Origin: Pseudomonas cremoricolorata
Lineage (GTDB): Bacteria > Pseudomonadota > Gammaproteobacteria > Pseudomonadales > Pseudomonadaceae
Length of the DNA: 64,000 nt
Direction of reading: 5' to 3'
NCBI RefSeq assembly: GCF_000759535.1
Contig: NZ_CP009455.1
Location: 3,906,001 to 3,970,000, forward strand
Below, one piece after another: positions 51,399 through 60,934 of the stretch (the stretch's first letter is position 1; each line of letters starts with the position of its first letter). Under the pieces are notes generated by a model. It made no database searches. It was not told where the DNA came from and saw only the letters and a program-made list of their open reading frames with translations. The position numbers and the translations under genes were made by a program.

Positions 51399-52054
51399 TC
51401 GGCGTGGTGATTCCGGCGCACAACGAAGCGCGGCGCCTCGGCCGCTGCCTGCGCGCAGTCCACGCGGCGGCCGCACAGGCCCAGGTGCTGGGGCATTCGG
51501 TGCAGGTCGTGGTGGTGCTGGACCGCTGCAGCGACAGCACGGCAGCAATTGCCAAGCGCCATGGCGTCGACACGGTTGCGGTGGATGCAGGCAATGTCGG
51601 CATGGCGCGCCGCGCGGGTGCCCAGCACATGCTCGAACGCGGGGTGCGCTGGCTGGCCTGCACCGATGCCGACAGCAAGGTTCCGCCCCATTGGCTGAGC
51701 TGGCAGATGCACTGCGCCGCCGATGCGGTATGCGGCACCGTCCACATCGAGCGCTGGCAGCCTTGGCAGGACGCAGCCCTGCGTGCGCAATACCGCAGCC
51801 GTTACCAGGCCTGTGAGGGGCATCGACACATACATGGTGCCAACCTGGGCATCAGCGCCCTGGCCTATCAACGTGCCGGGGGGTTTCAGCCTTTGGCGGC
51901 CCATGAGGACGTACACCTGGTCCACGCCCTTCAGGACAGCGGCGCACAGATCATCTGGACCGCGCGCAACAGCGTAGCCACCAGCAGCCGTGGCGACGCG
52001 CGTGCCCGGGAGGGGTTCGGGGATTACTTGATAGGTCTGGCGCAGCCCGGCTGA
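51395..52054 (+). CDS. Glycosyltransferase family 2-like protein
   Basis: A 219-residue GT-A fold enzyme. VVIPAHNEARRLGRCL opens the nucleotide-sugar site, VVVLDRCSDST continues it, and the metal-binding motif appears as LACTDADSKVPP. There is no membrane segment. It is the last gene of the ligD operon, coupled to the NodS-like gene. With the methyltransferase it could build a small modified glycan or glycolipid; no substrate evidence exists in sequence. Confidence 0.85.
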   Translation: MIGVVIPAHNEARRLGRCLRAVHAAAAQAQVLGHSVQVVVVLDRCSDSTAAIAKRHGVDTVAVDAGNVGMARRAGAQHMLERGVRWLACTDADSKVPPHWLSWQMHCAADAVCGTVHIERWQPWQDAALRAQYRSRYQACEGHRHIHGANLGISALAYQRAGGFQPLAAHEDVHLVHALQDSGAQIIWTARNSVATSSRGDARAREGFGDYLIGLAQPG

Positions 52055-52069
52055 TCGCCGGTGCCCCCT

Positions 52070-52104
52070 GCCAGGAGACGGCCAGACCTACGCGCCGTCC
52101 TGGC
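52070..52104 (+). terminator. Possible terminator after the ligD operon
   Basis: GCCAGGAGACGGC pairs with GCCGTCCTGGC, leaving a two-base bulge, 16 bases after the glycosyltransferase stop. A T-rich tract (ATTTTTCC) comes about 25 bases later, too far for a classical U-run. Weak evidence only. Confidence 0.35.
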
Positions 52105-52124
52105 GCGCCGGGCGGGTGGGACGA

Positions 52125-52337
52125 TCATTTTTCCTTGAGTACTTCGCGACCTTTCACGGCGCGTGGGCCTTTGACCAGCCATACCAGCACACCGAGGATC
52201 GGCGCCCAGACGACGAATACCACCCACAGCATCTTGCGCTCGGCCCGGCGATCGCTGCCGATGATGTGCCAGATCGCCCAAATCTGCGTGATGATCACCA
52301 CGGCAGCGATAATGATCCAGATCGTTCCGATTTCCAT
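52125..52337 (-). CDS. Small membrane protein with PLDc_N domain
   Basis: A 70-residue protein with two membrane helices (GTIWIIIAAVVIITQIWAIW and MLWVVFVVWAPILGVLVWLV), matching the phospholipase D nuclease N-terminal (PLDc_N) module that occurs alone in many bacteria. The charged hairpin GSDRRAERK joins the helices and a basic tail ends the protein. It converges on the ligD operon. The function of stand-alone PLDc_N proteins is unknown. Confidence 0.8.
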   Translation of the reverse strand: MEIGTIWIIIAAVVIITQIWAIWHIIGSDRRAERKMLWVVFVVWAPILGVLVWLVKGPRAVKGREVLKEK

Positions 52338-52466
52338 ATACGTTCTCCCAATGAGCCAGTAGTACGTTCGGTCACGGCAAGCGGCAAGGGTTCCATCTGA
52401 AGCGTAGCGGCAAGCGTCGCTGCCGCCAGCGGATATGTTCTGTCGTGGATGCGCTGGCTGTGCCGC

Positions 52467-52937
52467 TCAGCGTGCAGGCGCCTTGTCCAAGGCGCGCTTG
52501 AGCGTGGCGGCATCGCTGAACGAATGCTGCTCCTGCACGTGGCCCTGGTCGAGCTGCAGCCACAGCACCTGGCCCTCGCCTGCGGGGTAGCGGCTGGCGA
52601 TCTGGCCGTCGCGGTCGAGCATGACCCGGTAGGGGTAATCGCGCATCGCTGGCACGGCGAACAGCTTGCTGATGATGGCCGGCATGCGTTGGATGTCGGC
52701 GACGAAGACGCCATCGCGCGCTTCCAGATAGCCCTTGGGCTGGTCGATCAGCGCAGCCTTGACCAGCTTGGCGCCGTCCATGTCGCGCGCGACCAGCAGA
52801 ATGCGCGTGTCGTTGCCGAGGGTGTAGGCCTGGTCATGCTGGTCGCTAAGGGTCCAGGGCGCGATCGGGTCGCCGCGTTCCAGTGCGTGGGCGAATAGCG
52901 GCAGCAGGCACAGGAGCACTGCGGGAACGTATTTCAT
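52467..52937 (-). CDS. Periplasmic thioredoxin-fold-like protein without cysteines, copy 2
   Basis: A 156-residue exported protein with signal peptide (VPAVLLCLLPLFAHA). It aligns with the protein at 42861: APWTLSDQHDQAYTLGNDTRILLVAR corresponds to its WTLLDQHEQAYTLNDATRVLLVAR, and VPAMRDYPYRVMLDRDG to its LPAMRSANYRIVLDQTG. It also lacks redox cysteines in the mature part. The ATG at 52937 begins the signal peptide. Function unknown. Confidence 0.75.
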   Translation of the reverse strand: MKYVPAVLLCLLPLFAHALERGDPIAPWTLSDQHDQAYTLGNDTRILLVARDMDGAKLVKAALIDQPKGYLEARDGVFVADIQRMPAIISKLFAVPAMRDYPYRVMLDRDGQIASRYPAGEGQVLWLQLDQGHVQEQHSFSDAATLKRALDKAPAR

Positions 52938-53083
52938 CGAGGGTGTCCTTGGGCGAATGATGATCGACAGCATACTCCGAGTGCGTCGCCGAGTTTGCCG
53001 CCAGCGTCATAACGACCCGTGCAGTTGTCTTTCCCGGGCGCCCCCCGCACACTCAGCGCCGTTACTCGCCAGCGGAGTTCAGA

Positions 53084-54091
53084 GTGGCCACACCTCGTCA
53101 GTTCAGCAAGAAGGCCAGCACCAGCAACATGCTGCGGCTCAAATCCGCCAGCGCCGAGGTCGAGGCGCCGTATCAGGTCGGCTTCGTGCTGCTCGAGCAC
53201 TTCTCGATGGCCAGTTTCACCGTGGCCATGGATGTGCTGGTGACCGCCAACCTGCTGCGCGCCGACAGCTTCGCGTTCGCGCCGCTGTCGATGACCGGCG
53301 AGCGGGTTCTGAGCGACCTTGGCCTGGAGTTGATCGCCACACCGCTGGTGGCACGCGAGCTGAAGAACCTCGACTTGTTGCTGGTCTGCGGCGGCTTGCG
53401 CACATCGCTGAAATACCCTGAGCTGGACCGCCTGCTCGAAGACTGCGCCAGTCACGGCATGGCCCTGGGCGGGCTATGGAACGGCGCGTGGTTCCTCGGC
53501 CGCGCCGGTGTGCTGGCCGACTATGGCTGCAGCATCCACCCCGAGCAGCGCGCCAGCCTGGCCGAGCGCAGCCCGCAGACGCGCATCACCCCGGCCAGCT
53601 TCACCCTCGACCGCGATCGCCTCAGCGCCGCCAGCCCCAATGGCGCCATGGAACTGATGCTGGGCCTGGTGCGCCGCATGCACGGTGACGCCCTGGCCGA
53701 GGGCGTGGAAGAGATTCTGTCGTTTTCGGGCGCGCGTTACCGCCAGGTCGGCCCGGGGGCGAAGAAGTCCATGAGCCTGCATCTGCGCAACATCGTCGAG
53801 CTGATGGAAAACAACCTGGAAGAGACCCTCAGCCTCGACCAACTGGCCTCCTACAGCGGCCGCTCGCGGCGCCAGATCGACCGCCTGTTCCAGGCCCAGC
53901 TGGGCACTTCACCGCGGCGCTACTACATGGAGCTGCGCATCACCAAGAGCCGTCGCCTGCTGCAGTACTCCGACCTCTCGGTCATGGACGTGGCAGTGGC
54001 CTGCGGCTTCGTCTCGGTGTCGCACTTCAGCAAGTGCTACGCCGCCTACTTCGGCTACCCGCCGTCGCGTGAGCAGCGCCTGGGCGAGTAG
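53084..54091 (+). CDS. GlxA-family AraC-type regulator
   Basis: A 335-residue regulator with an N-terminal DJ-1/PfpI-like domain (YQVGFVLLEHFSMASFTVAMDVL) and a C-terminal AraC double helix-turn-helix (LSLDQLASYSGRSRRQIDRLF, then VMDVAVACGFVSVSHFSKCY). It resembles ArgR/CdhR-type pseudomonad regulators that respond to amino acids or quaternary amines. A GGAG site fits the GTG at 53084; an ATG at 53129 is an alternative. Unlike the GlxA-type gene at 26495 its second helix-turn-helix, with an intact Cys codon in CGF, is complete. Confidence 0.87.
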   Translation: MATPRQFSKKASTSNMLRLKSASAEVEAPYQVGFVLLEHFSMASFTVAMDVLVTANLLRADSFAFAPLSMTGERVLSDLGLELIATPLVARELKNLDLLLVCGGLRTSLKYPELDRLLEDCASHGMALGGLWNGAWFLGRAGVLADYGCSIHPEQRASLAERSPQTRITPASFTLDRDRLSAASPNGAMELMLGLVRRMHGDALAEGVEEILSFSGARYRQVGPGAKKSMSLHLRNIVELMENNLEETLSLDQLASYSGRSRRQIDRLFQAQLGTSPRRYYMELRITKSRRLLQYSDLSVMDVAVACGFVSVSHFSKCYAAYFGYPPSREQRLGE

Positions 54092-54093
54092 CG

Positions 54094-54180
54094 GGCCGGT
54101 TTCACCGGCCGTCGCGGCTGACTCCGCTCCTACACGGCGCTGGCGCGATTGCTGAACTGTCCTTGTAGGTGCGTCTTCAG
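54094..54180. repeat. REP-type element and terminator hairpin
   Basis: GGCCGGT-TTC-ACCGGCC forms a perfect stem three bases after the regulator stop codon, then GTCGCGGCTGA and CTCCTACA follow. The same order of motifs occurs at 63472-63500. It probably ends transcription of the regulator gene and belongs to the P. putida REP family. Confidence 0.7.
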
Positions 54181-54189
54181 CGGCGAACC

Positions 54190-54452
54190 GCCACTGCCGA
54201 TCATAAAATCAGCTATACGCATAAAAACCAATTGATAAATACAGAAGATAAATAATTAACTTAGAAGAAAACGGCATTTCCTTCGCTCTGCAAATACCCT
54301 TACGTTATTAACCAAGCCGGAGCACTCACCCCCCGCCGGCCTGTCTGGCCTGCTTCCAACCCTCACTGGACGCCGCCGATTTCTTCTTCGCGACCCACCA
54401 CCACCTGTCGCTCTCTGCCCCGCGTGACCCTCGATGGCGCGCTACAGAGGAC
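54190..54452 (+). promoter_or_regulatory. AT-rich leader upstream of the TonB receptor gene
   Basis: From 54195 to 54290 the sequence is unusually AT-rich for this genome (for example ATAAAAACCAATTGATAAATAC). It probably contains the receptor promoter, but I see no clear Fur box or other recognisable operator. The remainder, to 54452, shows nothing beyond the GAGG ribosome site. Confidence 0.4.
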
Positions 54453-56945
54453 ATGATGACCCACGCCTTGCGCACCCCTTACCTGCTGGGCTTGCCCCTT
54501 GCCTGCCTGCTCGCCCCCACCGCAAACGCCCTGCCCGCCAGCGACGATGCGCGCCTGGAGACCGTCACGGTGATTTCCACCGGTGTGCGCGGCAACCAGC
54601 GCACGGTGGCCGACAGCCCAGCGCCGATCGATGTGATCAGCAGTGAGCAATTGCTGCGCAGCGGTCGCGCCGAGCTGTCGGAGGCCATTTCCAAACTGTT
54701 GCCCTCGTTCAACTTCGGCACCAACACCGCAGGCTTTCAGTCCGGGGTCAGGCCATTGAGCAACCGCGGGCTGAGCCCGGCCTATACCCTGGTGCTGGTC
54801 AACGGCAAACGCCGTCACAACGGCGCCGTGCCGGCCAGCGGTTCGACCGACAACAGCGGCGCCAACGCGGTCGACATCGACATGATCCCGATCAGCGCGG
54901 TGGACCACATCGAAGTGCTCAAGGACAGTGCCGCAGCGCAATACGGCTCGGACGCCGTGGCCGGGGTAATCAACATCATCCTCAAGAACAGCGCCCAGGG
55001 CGGACACGTGGAAAGCACTTACGGCCAGCTATATAGCGGACAGGGTGAAACCCTCAAGCTCGGCGGCGACAAAGGTTTCAGTCTGGGCGATGACGGCGGT
55101 TTCCTGCACCTGTTCGCAGATGCACGCAAACGCGGCACAGCCACCTGGATCGACAAAGCCGACCCCAGCTACCGCGCCTACTTCGAAGACGAACGCCAGG
55201 CCGGCTGGGATCGTCGCGCGGTAAAGAACGGCGACCCCGACCTGCGCGCCTTCAACCTGGGCTACAACGCCGAACTGCCACTGAGCGATGCATTCAAGCT
55301 GTATTCCTTCGCCACCTACGGCGAGCGCCGCCTGGAGGCCTACAACAACTACCGCCTGCCCAACAGCAATGCGTCGATCCCTGAACTGTTCCCCGACGGC
55401 TACTACCCGCTGAACAACATCAAGGACACCGACTACCAATGGCTGCTTGGCGCCAAGGGCAATGCCGGGCTGTGGGACTGGGACCTGTCCACCAGTTATG
55501 GGCGCAACAAGAATCAGCAGTCCAGCGACCTGACCATCAACCCCACCTACGGCCCGGCCTCACCGACCTCGTTCGATGACCTGGCGACCTTGCAATTCGA
55601 CCAGTGGGTGAACAACTTCGACGTCACCCGCGCCTTCGACGGGCTGTTTGGCCTGGGCGTACCGACCCGGGTGTCGGCGGGGCTGGAACACCGCTGGGAA
55701 CGTTTCCGCACCTTCGCAGGCGACCCGCTGGCCTACTCGGTCGGCCCCTACACCTACCCGGCCACCCTACCCGATGGCCGCCCCAACCCGTTGTATGCCC
55801 TGGCCAACGGGCAGACCGCAGTCGGCGCCCAGGCGGCACTGACCATCCGCCCGGAGGACGAAGCCGACGTCAAGCGCAACAACTACGCCGGCTACCTTGA
55901 CCTGGGCCTGGACCTCAGTCCGGTCTGGTACCTGGGCGCGGCCGCGCGCCTGGAGCATTACGACGATGATTCGGGCAACACCGCGAGTTTCAAGCTCAAC
56001 TCACGCTATGAGCTGAGCGACAGCGTCGCCGTGCGCGGTACCCTGGGCAGCGGGTTTCGCGCGCCTTCCCTGACCCAGAGTGGCTACACCGTCAGCGACA
56101 ACCGCACCGCGCTGGACGCCAACGGCAACGTGGTGCCGGCCCTGCGCCGCACGGTCGCCCCCGGCAGCGCCGCAGCGCTGGCCTTCGGCGGCGACACCCT
56201 CGACCCGGAGAAATCCCGCAACGCCGGGCTGGGCCTGACCTGGCAGCCGGCACGGCGCACCAGCGTGACCCTGGATGCCTACCTGATCGACATCGACGAC
56301 CGCATCGTGCTCACGGAAAACCTCTACGATCAGCAGAACGGCGCAGGCGCGGTGGGCGACATCCTCGCCTCGCTGGGTCTGGCGCGCACCACCTGGATCA
56401 ACTACTACACCAACGCTTTCGACACCCGCACCCGCGGCCTTGACCTGGTCGGCGACCACACCAGTGAGTTCGGCGAATGGGGCGATGTGCGCTGGACCCT
56501 GGGCTTCAACTGGAACAAGACCACCGTGCGCGGCAGTCGTGGTACGCCCCAGGCACTGAGCGACGCGGGTATCAATGTGGTCGGCCACGGCCGCGAGGGT
56601 GATCTGGTGGCGGCCTCGCCCAAGACCAAGTGGGTGCTGGGCAGCCAGTGGTTGTTGGGCAACTTCACGGGTACGTTGCAGACCACCCGCTACGGCAAGG
56701 TCGAGACCTGGCAGCAGAACCCCAGCCAGGATCGCAGTTTCGGCGCCAAGTGGATCACTGACCTGGATCTTTCCTACCTGTTGCTCGACAGCCTCACGGT
56801 AAGCGTGGGCGGCACCAACCTGTTCAACGTGCGGCCCGACAAGAACGGCGTGTACAACGCCAACGGCAACCAGGCGGGCTACGGCAACCCGCCATTCCAT
56901 CCCGGTGGCGGGTTCTGGTACACCAAGCTCGCTTACGATTTCTAG
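54453..56945 (+). CDS. TonB-dependent outer-membrane receptor
   Basis: An 830-residue receptor. A signal peptide (LGLPLACLLAPTANA) is followed by a TonB-box-like ETVTVIST, the plug domain (about 45-170, with PIDVISSEQLLRSG, RGLSPAYTLVLVNGKRRH and VLKDSAAAQYGSDAVAGVINII) and a 22-strand barrel ending in a C-terminal aromatic residue (KLAYDF). It imports a scarce nutrient by proton-motive force through TonB. The ligand is unknown; no siderophore genes or Fur box are nearby. Two adjacent ATG codons exist; the second (54456) is better spaced from GAGG. Confidence 0.9.
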   Translation: MMTHALRTPYLLGLPLACLLAPTANALPASDDARLETVTVISTGVRGNQRTVADSPAPIDVISSEQLLRSGRAELSEAISKLLPSFNFGTNTAGFQSGVRPLSNRGLSPAYTLVLVNGKRRHNGAVPASGSTDNSGANAVDIDMIPISAVDHIEVLKDSAAAQYGSDAVAGVINIILKNSAQGGHVESTYGQLYSGQGETLKLGGDKGFSLGDDGGFLHLFADARKRGTATWIDKADPSYRAYFEDERQAGWDRRAVKNGDPDLRAFNLGYNAELPLSDAFKLYSFATYGERRLEAYNNYRLPNSNASIPELFPDGYYPLNNIKDTDYQWLLGAKGNAGLWDWDLSTSYGRNKNQQSSDLTINPTYGPASPTSFDDLATLQFDQWVNNFDVTRAFDGLFGLGVPTRVSAGLEHRWERFRTFAGDPLAYSVGPYTYPATLPDGRPNPLYALANGQTAVGAQAALTIRPEDEADVKRNNYAGYLDLGLDLSPVWYLGAAARLEHYDDDSGNTASFKLNSRYELSDSVAVRGTLGSGFRAPSLTQSGYTVSDNRTALDANGNVVPALRRTVAPGSAAALAFGGDTLDPEKSRNAGLGLTWQPARRTSVTLDAYLIDIDDRIVLTENLYDQQNGAGAVGDILASLGLARTTWINYYTNAFDTRTRGLDLVGDHTSEFGEWGDVRWTLGFNWNKTTVRGSRGTPQALSDAGINVVGHGREGDLVAASPKTKWVLGSQWLLGNFTGTLQTTRYGKVETWQQNPSQDRSFGAKWITDLDLSYLLLDSLTVSVGGTNLFNVRPDKNGVYNANGNQAGYGNPPFHPGGGFWYTKLAYDF

Positions 56946-56951
56946 GCGGGT

Positions 56952-59177
56952 CTAGACAGGATCGCTGATCTGCTGCGCGGCCATCCAGGCTTGCAGCTGC
57001 GCCGCTGGCATGGGTCGGCCGAGCAGGTAGCCCTGACCCTGGTCACAGCCGGCGTCACACAGGAAGTCGTACTGCGCCTGCGTCTCGATGCCTTCGGCGG
57101 TGATGCGAAACCCCAGGGCATGGCCCAGATCGATAATGGCCTGGGCGATGGCAACGGCATGGGCATCGTCGGGCAGGTCCTTGACGAAGGCGCGGTCGAT
57201 CTTCAGATGGTCGATGGGCAGGCTGCGCAGGTAGGCCAGCGAAGAATAACCAGTGCCGAAGTCATCGACTGCGGTGACCACACCCATCGCGCGCAAGCGC
57301 GCCAGCACCGCGAAGGCCTGTTGCTGGCTTTCCATCAGCAGGCTCTCGGTAATCTCCACCTCCAGCAGCGCCGGGCTGATGTCAAAGCGCTGCAGGGTGT
57401 CGCGCAAACTGGCAACGTAATCGCTGCGCTCGATCTGCAAGGCCGCCACATTAATCGCCAGCGTGCCCGGCAGACAGCCAAGCGCGCGCCACTCGGCCAA
57501 CTGCGCGCAGGCCAGCTCCAGCACCCGTTCGCCCAGCGGCAGGATCAACCCGGTGCGCTCGGCCAGGGGTATGAACTCGCCCGGCGAGATCAGGCCATGT
57601 TCAGGATCTCGCCAGCGCAACAACGCCTCGACCCCCTGCAGGCGTCCACTGCCCAGCGCCAGCTTGGGCTGATACCACAGCTCGAACTCGTTGCACTGCA
57701 AGGCCCGGCGCAGGTTGCGCTCCAGCACCAGGCGTTGCTGCAGGCGCTCGGTCATGTCTTCGTGGTAGGCGCGCCAGCCATTGCGGCCCGCTTCCTTGGC
57801 GGCGTACATGGCCGTGTCGGCGTGGCGCAGCAAGGTGTCGGCCGCTATGCCGTGCTGGGGGAAGCAGGCAAGACCAATGCTGCCGGTGACCAGCGTGGCG
57901 TTGCCTTGCAGGTCGAAGGGACGGCGCAGACAAGCGAGCAGCGCCTGCGCACGCTCGATCACTGGATCGTGATTGCCGAACAAAATGAACGCGAACTCGT
58001 CGCCCCCCAGCCGGCACAGGCGGTCGCTGGCAGGCAAGGTAGCCTCGAAGCGCTCGGCAGCAAGACGCAGCAGCAGATCGCCCATGGCATGGCCGAGGCT
58101 ATCGTTGACCTGCTTGAAACCGTCGATGTCGAGCATCAGCACGGCCAGGCCGTGACCATCGGCGATAGCAGCCTGCAACTGCTGCTGGAACAGCACGCGG
58201 TTAGGCAGTTCGGTGATGACGTCGTAATGGGCCAGGCGTTGCAGTTGTGCCTGGGACTCGCCCAGTTCGGCATTGCGTTCGGCGAGCAGGCGCTGGCTGC
58301 GTGTCAGTTGCGCGACGAACAGGCTGAACAACGCGGTGCAGCCCAGCGCCAGCAGGAACAACGGCGAACGAAACGGGCTGGCTAACGGCCAGCCATCCGG
58401 CGGCGCACCGACCAGTTGCCAGACGCCCCCCGGCACCTCCACCAGCACACTGGCCCGGGGCGTCTCGAACAGGCGCTCGTCACCCCAGATCATGCCGCCT
58501 TCGGCGCCGCGTCCGTCGGTGCCGCGAATGGCCAGCTGCAGGGGGTTGTAAGGGTTCAAACCGGCGGCGCGCAGCAGGTGCTCGACATCGGCCACCACCG
58601 AAACGCTACCCCAGTAGAAACTCACCCCGCGCTTGCCGGGCAGGAACACAGGCCGCCGGTAGACCAGCGAGTAACCGCCTTCGAGCAGTTTCATCGGCCC
58701 GGCCAGCACCGCGTCACGCCGCTCGCGGGCCTGCTCTACCAGCGGGTATTGCTGCGGCAGACTGCGATAATCCAGGCCGAGCAATACCTCGTTGCCTTGC
58801 AACGGATAGACCTCGTCGATCACATCGTCCGGGGCCAGGGTGATGCTGCGCATGTAAGGCGATGAACTCAGCGCCTCGCGGGCCATGCTCTGGAAATGCA
58901 CGCTGCTGATCTTGCCGTCGGCGATGATCAGCTGCGCCATGCCTTCGGTTTCGCCGTACGTCGCACGCAACTGCGCCTGCAAACCGGCGCCCAGGCTACC
59001 CAGCCGAGCGTTGATCGCAGCCAGACGTTCACCCTGATCGCGTTGCTCATCGAGATGCCCCAGCAGTAATGCCAAGCCAATGCCGATGGCCGCGAAACCT
59101 GCAGGCAGCAGGCGCTGAAGACGCCTGCGCAGAGGTTTGGCGGCAGCTGGAAGGTCCTTCTCGTTCGCTGTACTCAT
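56952..59177 (-). CDS. Membrane-bound GGDEF-EAL cyclic-di-GMP protein with CHASE sensor
   Basis: A 741-residue inner-membrane protein. A first helix (about 25-42), a periplasmic CHASE-like sensor (about 45-270, with YMRSITLAPDDVIDEVYPL), a second helix (LFLLALGCTALFSLFVAQL), a GGDEF domain with intact GGDEF and no upstream RxxD inhibitory site, and an EAL domain with intact EAL (GVEALLRWRDPEHG) and DDFGTGYSSL. Both activities may be present. It lies convergent with the TonB receptor, stop codons six bases apart. Confidence 0.92.
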   Translation of the reverse strand: MSTANEKDLPAAAKPLRRRLQRLLPAGFAAIGIGLALLLGHLDEQRDQGERLAAINARLGSLGAGLQAQLRATYGETEGMAQLIIADGKISSVHFQSMAREALSSSPYMRSITLAPDDVIDEVYPLQGNEVLLGLDYRSLPQQYPLVEQARERRDAVLAGPMKLLEGGYSLVYRRPVFLPGKRGVSFYWGSVSVVADVEHLLRAAGLNPYNPLQLAIRGTDGRGAEGGMIWGDERLFETPRASVLVEVPGGVWQLVGAPPDGWPLASPFRSPLFLLALGCTALFSLFVAQLTRSQRLLAERNAELGESQAQLQRLAHYDVITELPNRVLFQQQLQAAIADGHGLAVLMLDIDGFKQVNDSLGHAMGDLLLRLAAERFEATLPASDRLCRLGGDEFAFILFGNHDPVIERAQALLACLRRPFDLQGNATLVTGSIGLACFPQHGIAADTLLRHADTAMYAAKEAGRNGWRAYHEDMTERLQQRLVLERNLRRALQCNEFELWYQPKLALGSGRLQGVEALLRWRDPEHGLISPGEFIPLAERTGLILPLGERVLELACAQLAEWRALGCLPGTLAINVAALQIERSDYVASLRDTLQRFDISPALLEVEITESLLMESQQQAFAVLARLRAMGVVTAVDDFGTGYSSLAYLRSLPIDHLKIDRAFVKDLPDDAHAVAIAQAIIDLGHALGFRITAEGIETQAQYDFLCDAGCDQGQGYLLGRPMPAAQLQAWMAAQQISDPV

Positions 59178-59314
59178 AAGCCCGATAGATCATTCGATTG
59201 CTGCTGTATCGGCGCGAGGTGGCAAATGTTGAGCCACACTGGTGTTTTTCCAGCGCTGGGGCCATGCCCGGGCTGAACCGATTCAACGTGTCTGAACTGC
59301 GAGGTGCGCCACCC

Positions 59315-60934
59315 ATGAATGCTGTGCTCGACGCTCTTTTCCCCAGCATTGACGAGATTCCCGAGGCCTGGCGTCCTGGCCAACCTCAGGAGCAACGCGA
59401 ATACCTGGTCGACGGTGAACTGCGCCAGTGGCCCGGTGCCCTGGCCGCCGTACGCAGTCCGATCTCGTTGAAATCGGCAGACGGCGAGCAGCCGCTGATC
59501 CTGGGCAGCACGCCGCTGCTCGACGCCGACACCGCTCTCAGCGCCCTGGACGCCGCCGTGCGTGCCTACGACAACGGCCGCGGCACCTGGCCCACGCTGC
59601 GCGTCGCCGAACGCATCCAGCACGTCGAGCAGTTCCTGCAGCGCATGGGCGAGCAACGCACCGCGGTGGTCAAGCTGCTGATGTGGGAAATCGGCAAGAA
59701 CCTCAAGGACGCCGAGAAGGAATTCGACCGCACCTGCGACTACATCACCGACACCATCGGTGCGCTCAAGGAACTCGACCGCCGTTCCAGCCGCTTTGAG
59801 CTCGAACAAGGCACGTTGGGCCAGATTCGCCGGGCGCCGCTGGGCGTGGCACTGTGCATGGGGCCGTACAACTACCCGCTCAACGAAACCTTCACCACGC
59901 TGATTCCGGCGTTGATCATGGGCAACACGGTGGTGTTCAAGCCGGCCAAGTTCGGCGTGCTGCTGATCCGTCCGCTGCTCGAAGCCTTCCGCGACAGCTT
60001 TCCGCCTGGGGTGATCAACGTCATCTACGGCCGTGGCCACGACACCGTCAGCGCGCTGATGGCCAGCGGCAAGGTCGATGTGTTCGCCTTCATCGGCACG
60101 CACAAGGCCGCCGCCGAACTGAAGAAGCTGCACCCGCGCCCGCATCGCCTGCGCGCGGTGCTGGGGCTGGATGCGAAGAACCCGGGCATCGTCCTGCCCG
60201 ACGTCGATCTGGACAACGCCGTCGACGAAGCGCTGACCGGCGCGCTGTCGTTCAATGGCCAGCGCTGCACGGCGCTGAAAATTCTATTCGTCCATGAACA
60301 GCAGGTCGAGGCCTTCCTCGAACGCCTGCAAGCGAAACTCGCCACCCTCAAGGCCGGCATGCCCTGGACGCCGGGGGTGGCCCTGACGCCACTGCCTGAG
60401 CCGGGCAAACCGGATTACCTCGAAGGCCTGCTGACCGATGCCTGCGCCCACGGCGCCCGGGTACTCAACGAGGGTGGCGGGCAGCGCCGTGGCGCGTTCT
60501 TCTACCCGGCGTTGCTGTACCCGGTGAACGCGGCCATGCGTGTCTACCATGAAGAGCAGTTCGGCCCCATCATTCCCGTGGTGCCCTATGGCGACATCCA
60601 GAGCGTGATCGACTACGTGCTCGACTCCGACTACGGCCAGCAACTGAGCCTGTTCGGCAACGACCCGGCGACCATCGGCCGGCTGGTCGATACCTTCGCC
60701 AACCAGGTCGGGCGCATCAACATCAACGCGCAGTGCCAACGCGGCCCCGACACCTACCCGTTCAACGGGCGCAAGAACAGCGCCGAAGGCACGCTGTCGG
60801 TGCACGATGCGTTGCGGGTGTTTTCCATCCGCACGCTGGTCGCTACCCGCTTCAATGCCGCCAACAAACAGTTGGTGAGCGAGATCATCCGCAATCGGCA
60901 GTCGAATTTCCTCAGCACCGACTACATTTTCTGA
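59315..60934 (+). CDS. NADP-dependent aldehyde dehydrogenase, GapN-like
   Basis: A 539-residue aldehyde dehydrogenase of the non-phosphorylating glyceraldehyde-3-phosphate dehydrogenase-like group. ALCMGPYNYPLNETF, the FIGTHKAA nucleotide loop and the nucleophilic Cys in SFNGQRCTALKILFV are visible. A long C-terminal region after 480 closes the fold. The ATG at 59315 is chosen over the frame start at 59198 because a GAGG site precedes it and homology starts there. Function in glucose metabolism is suggested by family resemblance; substrate is not proven. Confidence 0.86.
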   Translation: MNAVLDALFPSIDEIPEAWRPGQPQEQREYLVDGELRQWPGALAAVRSPISLKSADGEQPLILGSTPLLDADTALSALDAAVRAYDNGRGTWPTLRVAERIQHVEQFLQRMGEQRTAVVKLLMWEIGKNLKDAEKEFDRTCDYITDTIGALKELDRRSSRFELEQGTLGQIRRAPLGVALCMGPYNYPLNETFTTLIPALIMGNTVVFKPAKFGVLLIRPLLEAFRDSFPPGVINVIYGRGHDTVSALMASGKVDVFAFIGTHKAAAELKKLHPRPHRLRAVLGLDAKNPGIVLPDVDLDNAVDEALTGALSFNGQRCTALKILFVHEQQVEAFLERLQAKLATLKAGMPWTPGVALTPLPEPGKPDYLEGLLTDACAHGARVLNEGGGQRRGAFFYPALLYPVNAAMRVYHEEQFGPIIPVVPYGDIQSVIDYVLDSDYGQQLSLFGNDPATIGRLVDTFANQVGRININAQCQRGPDTYPFNGRKNSAEGTLSVHDALRVFSIRTLVATRFNAANKQLVSEIIRNRQSNFLSTDYIF

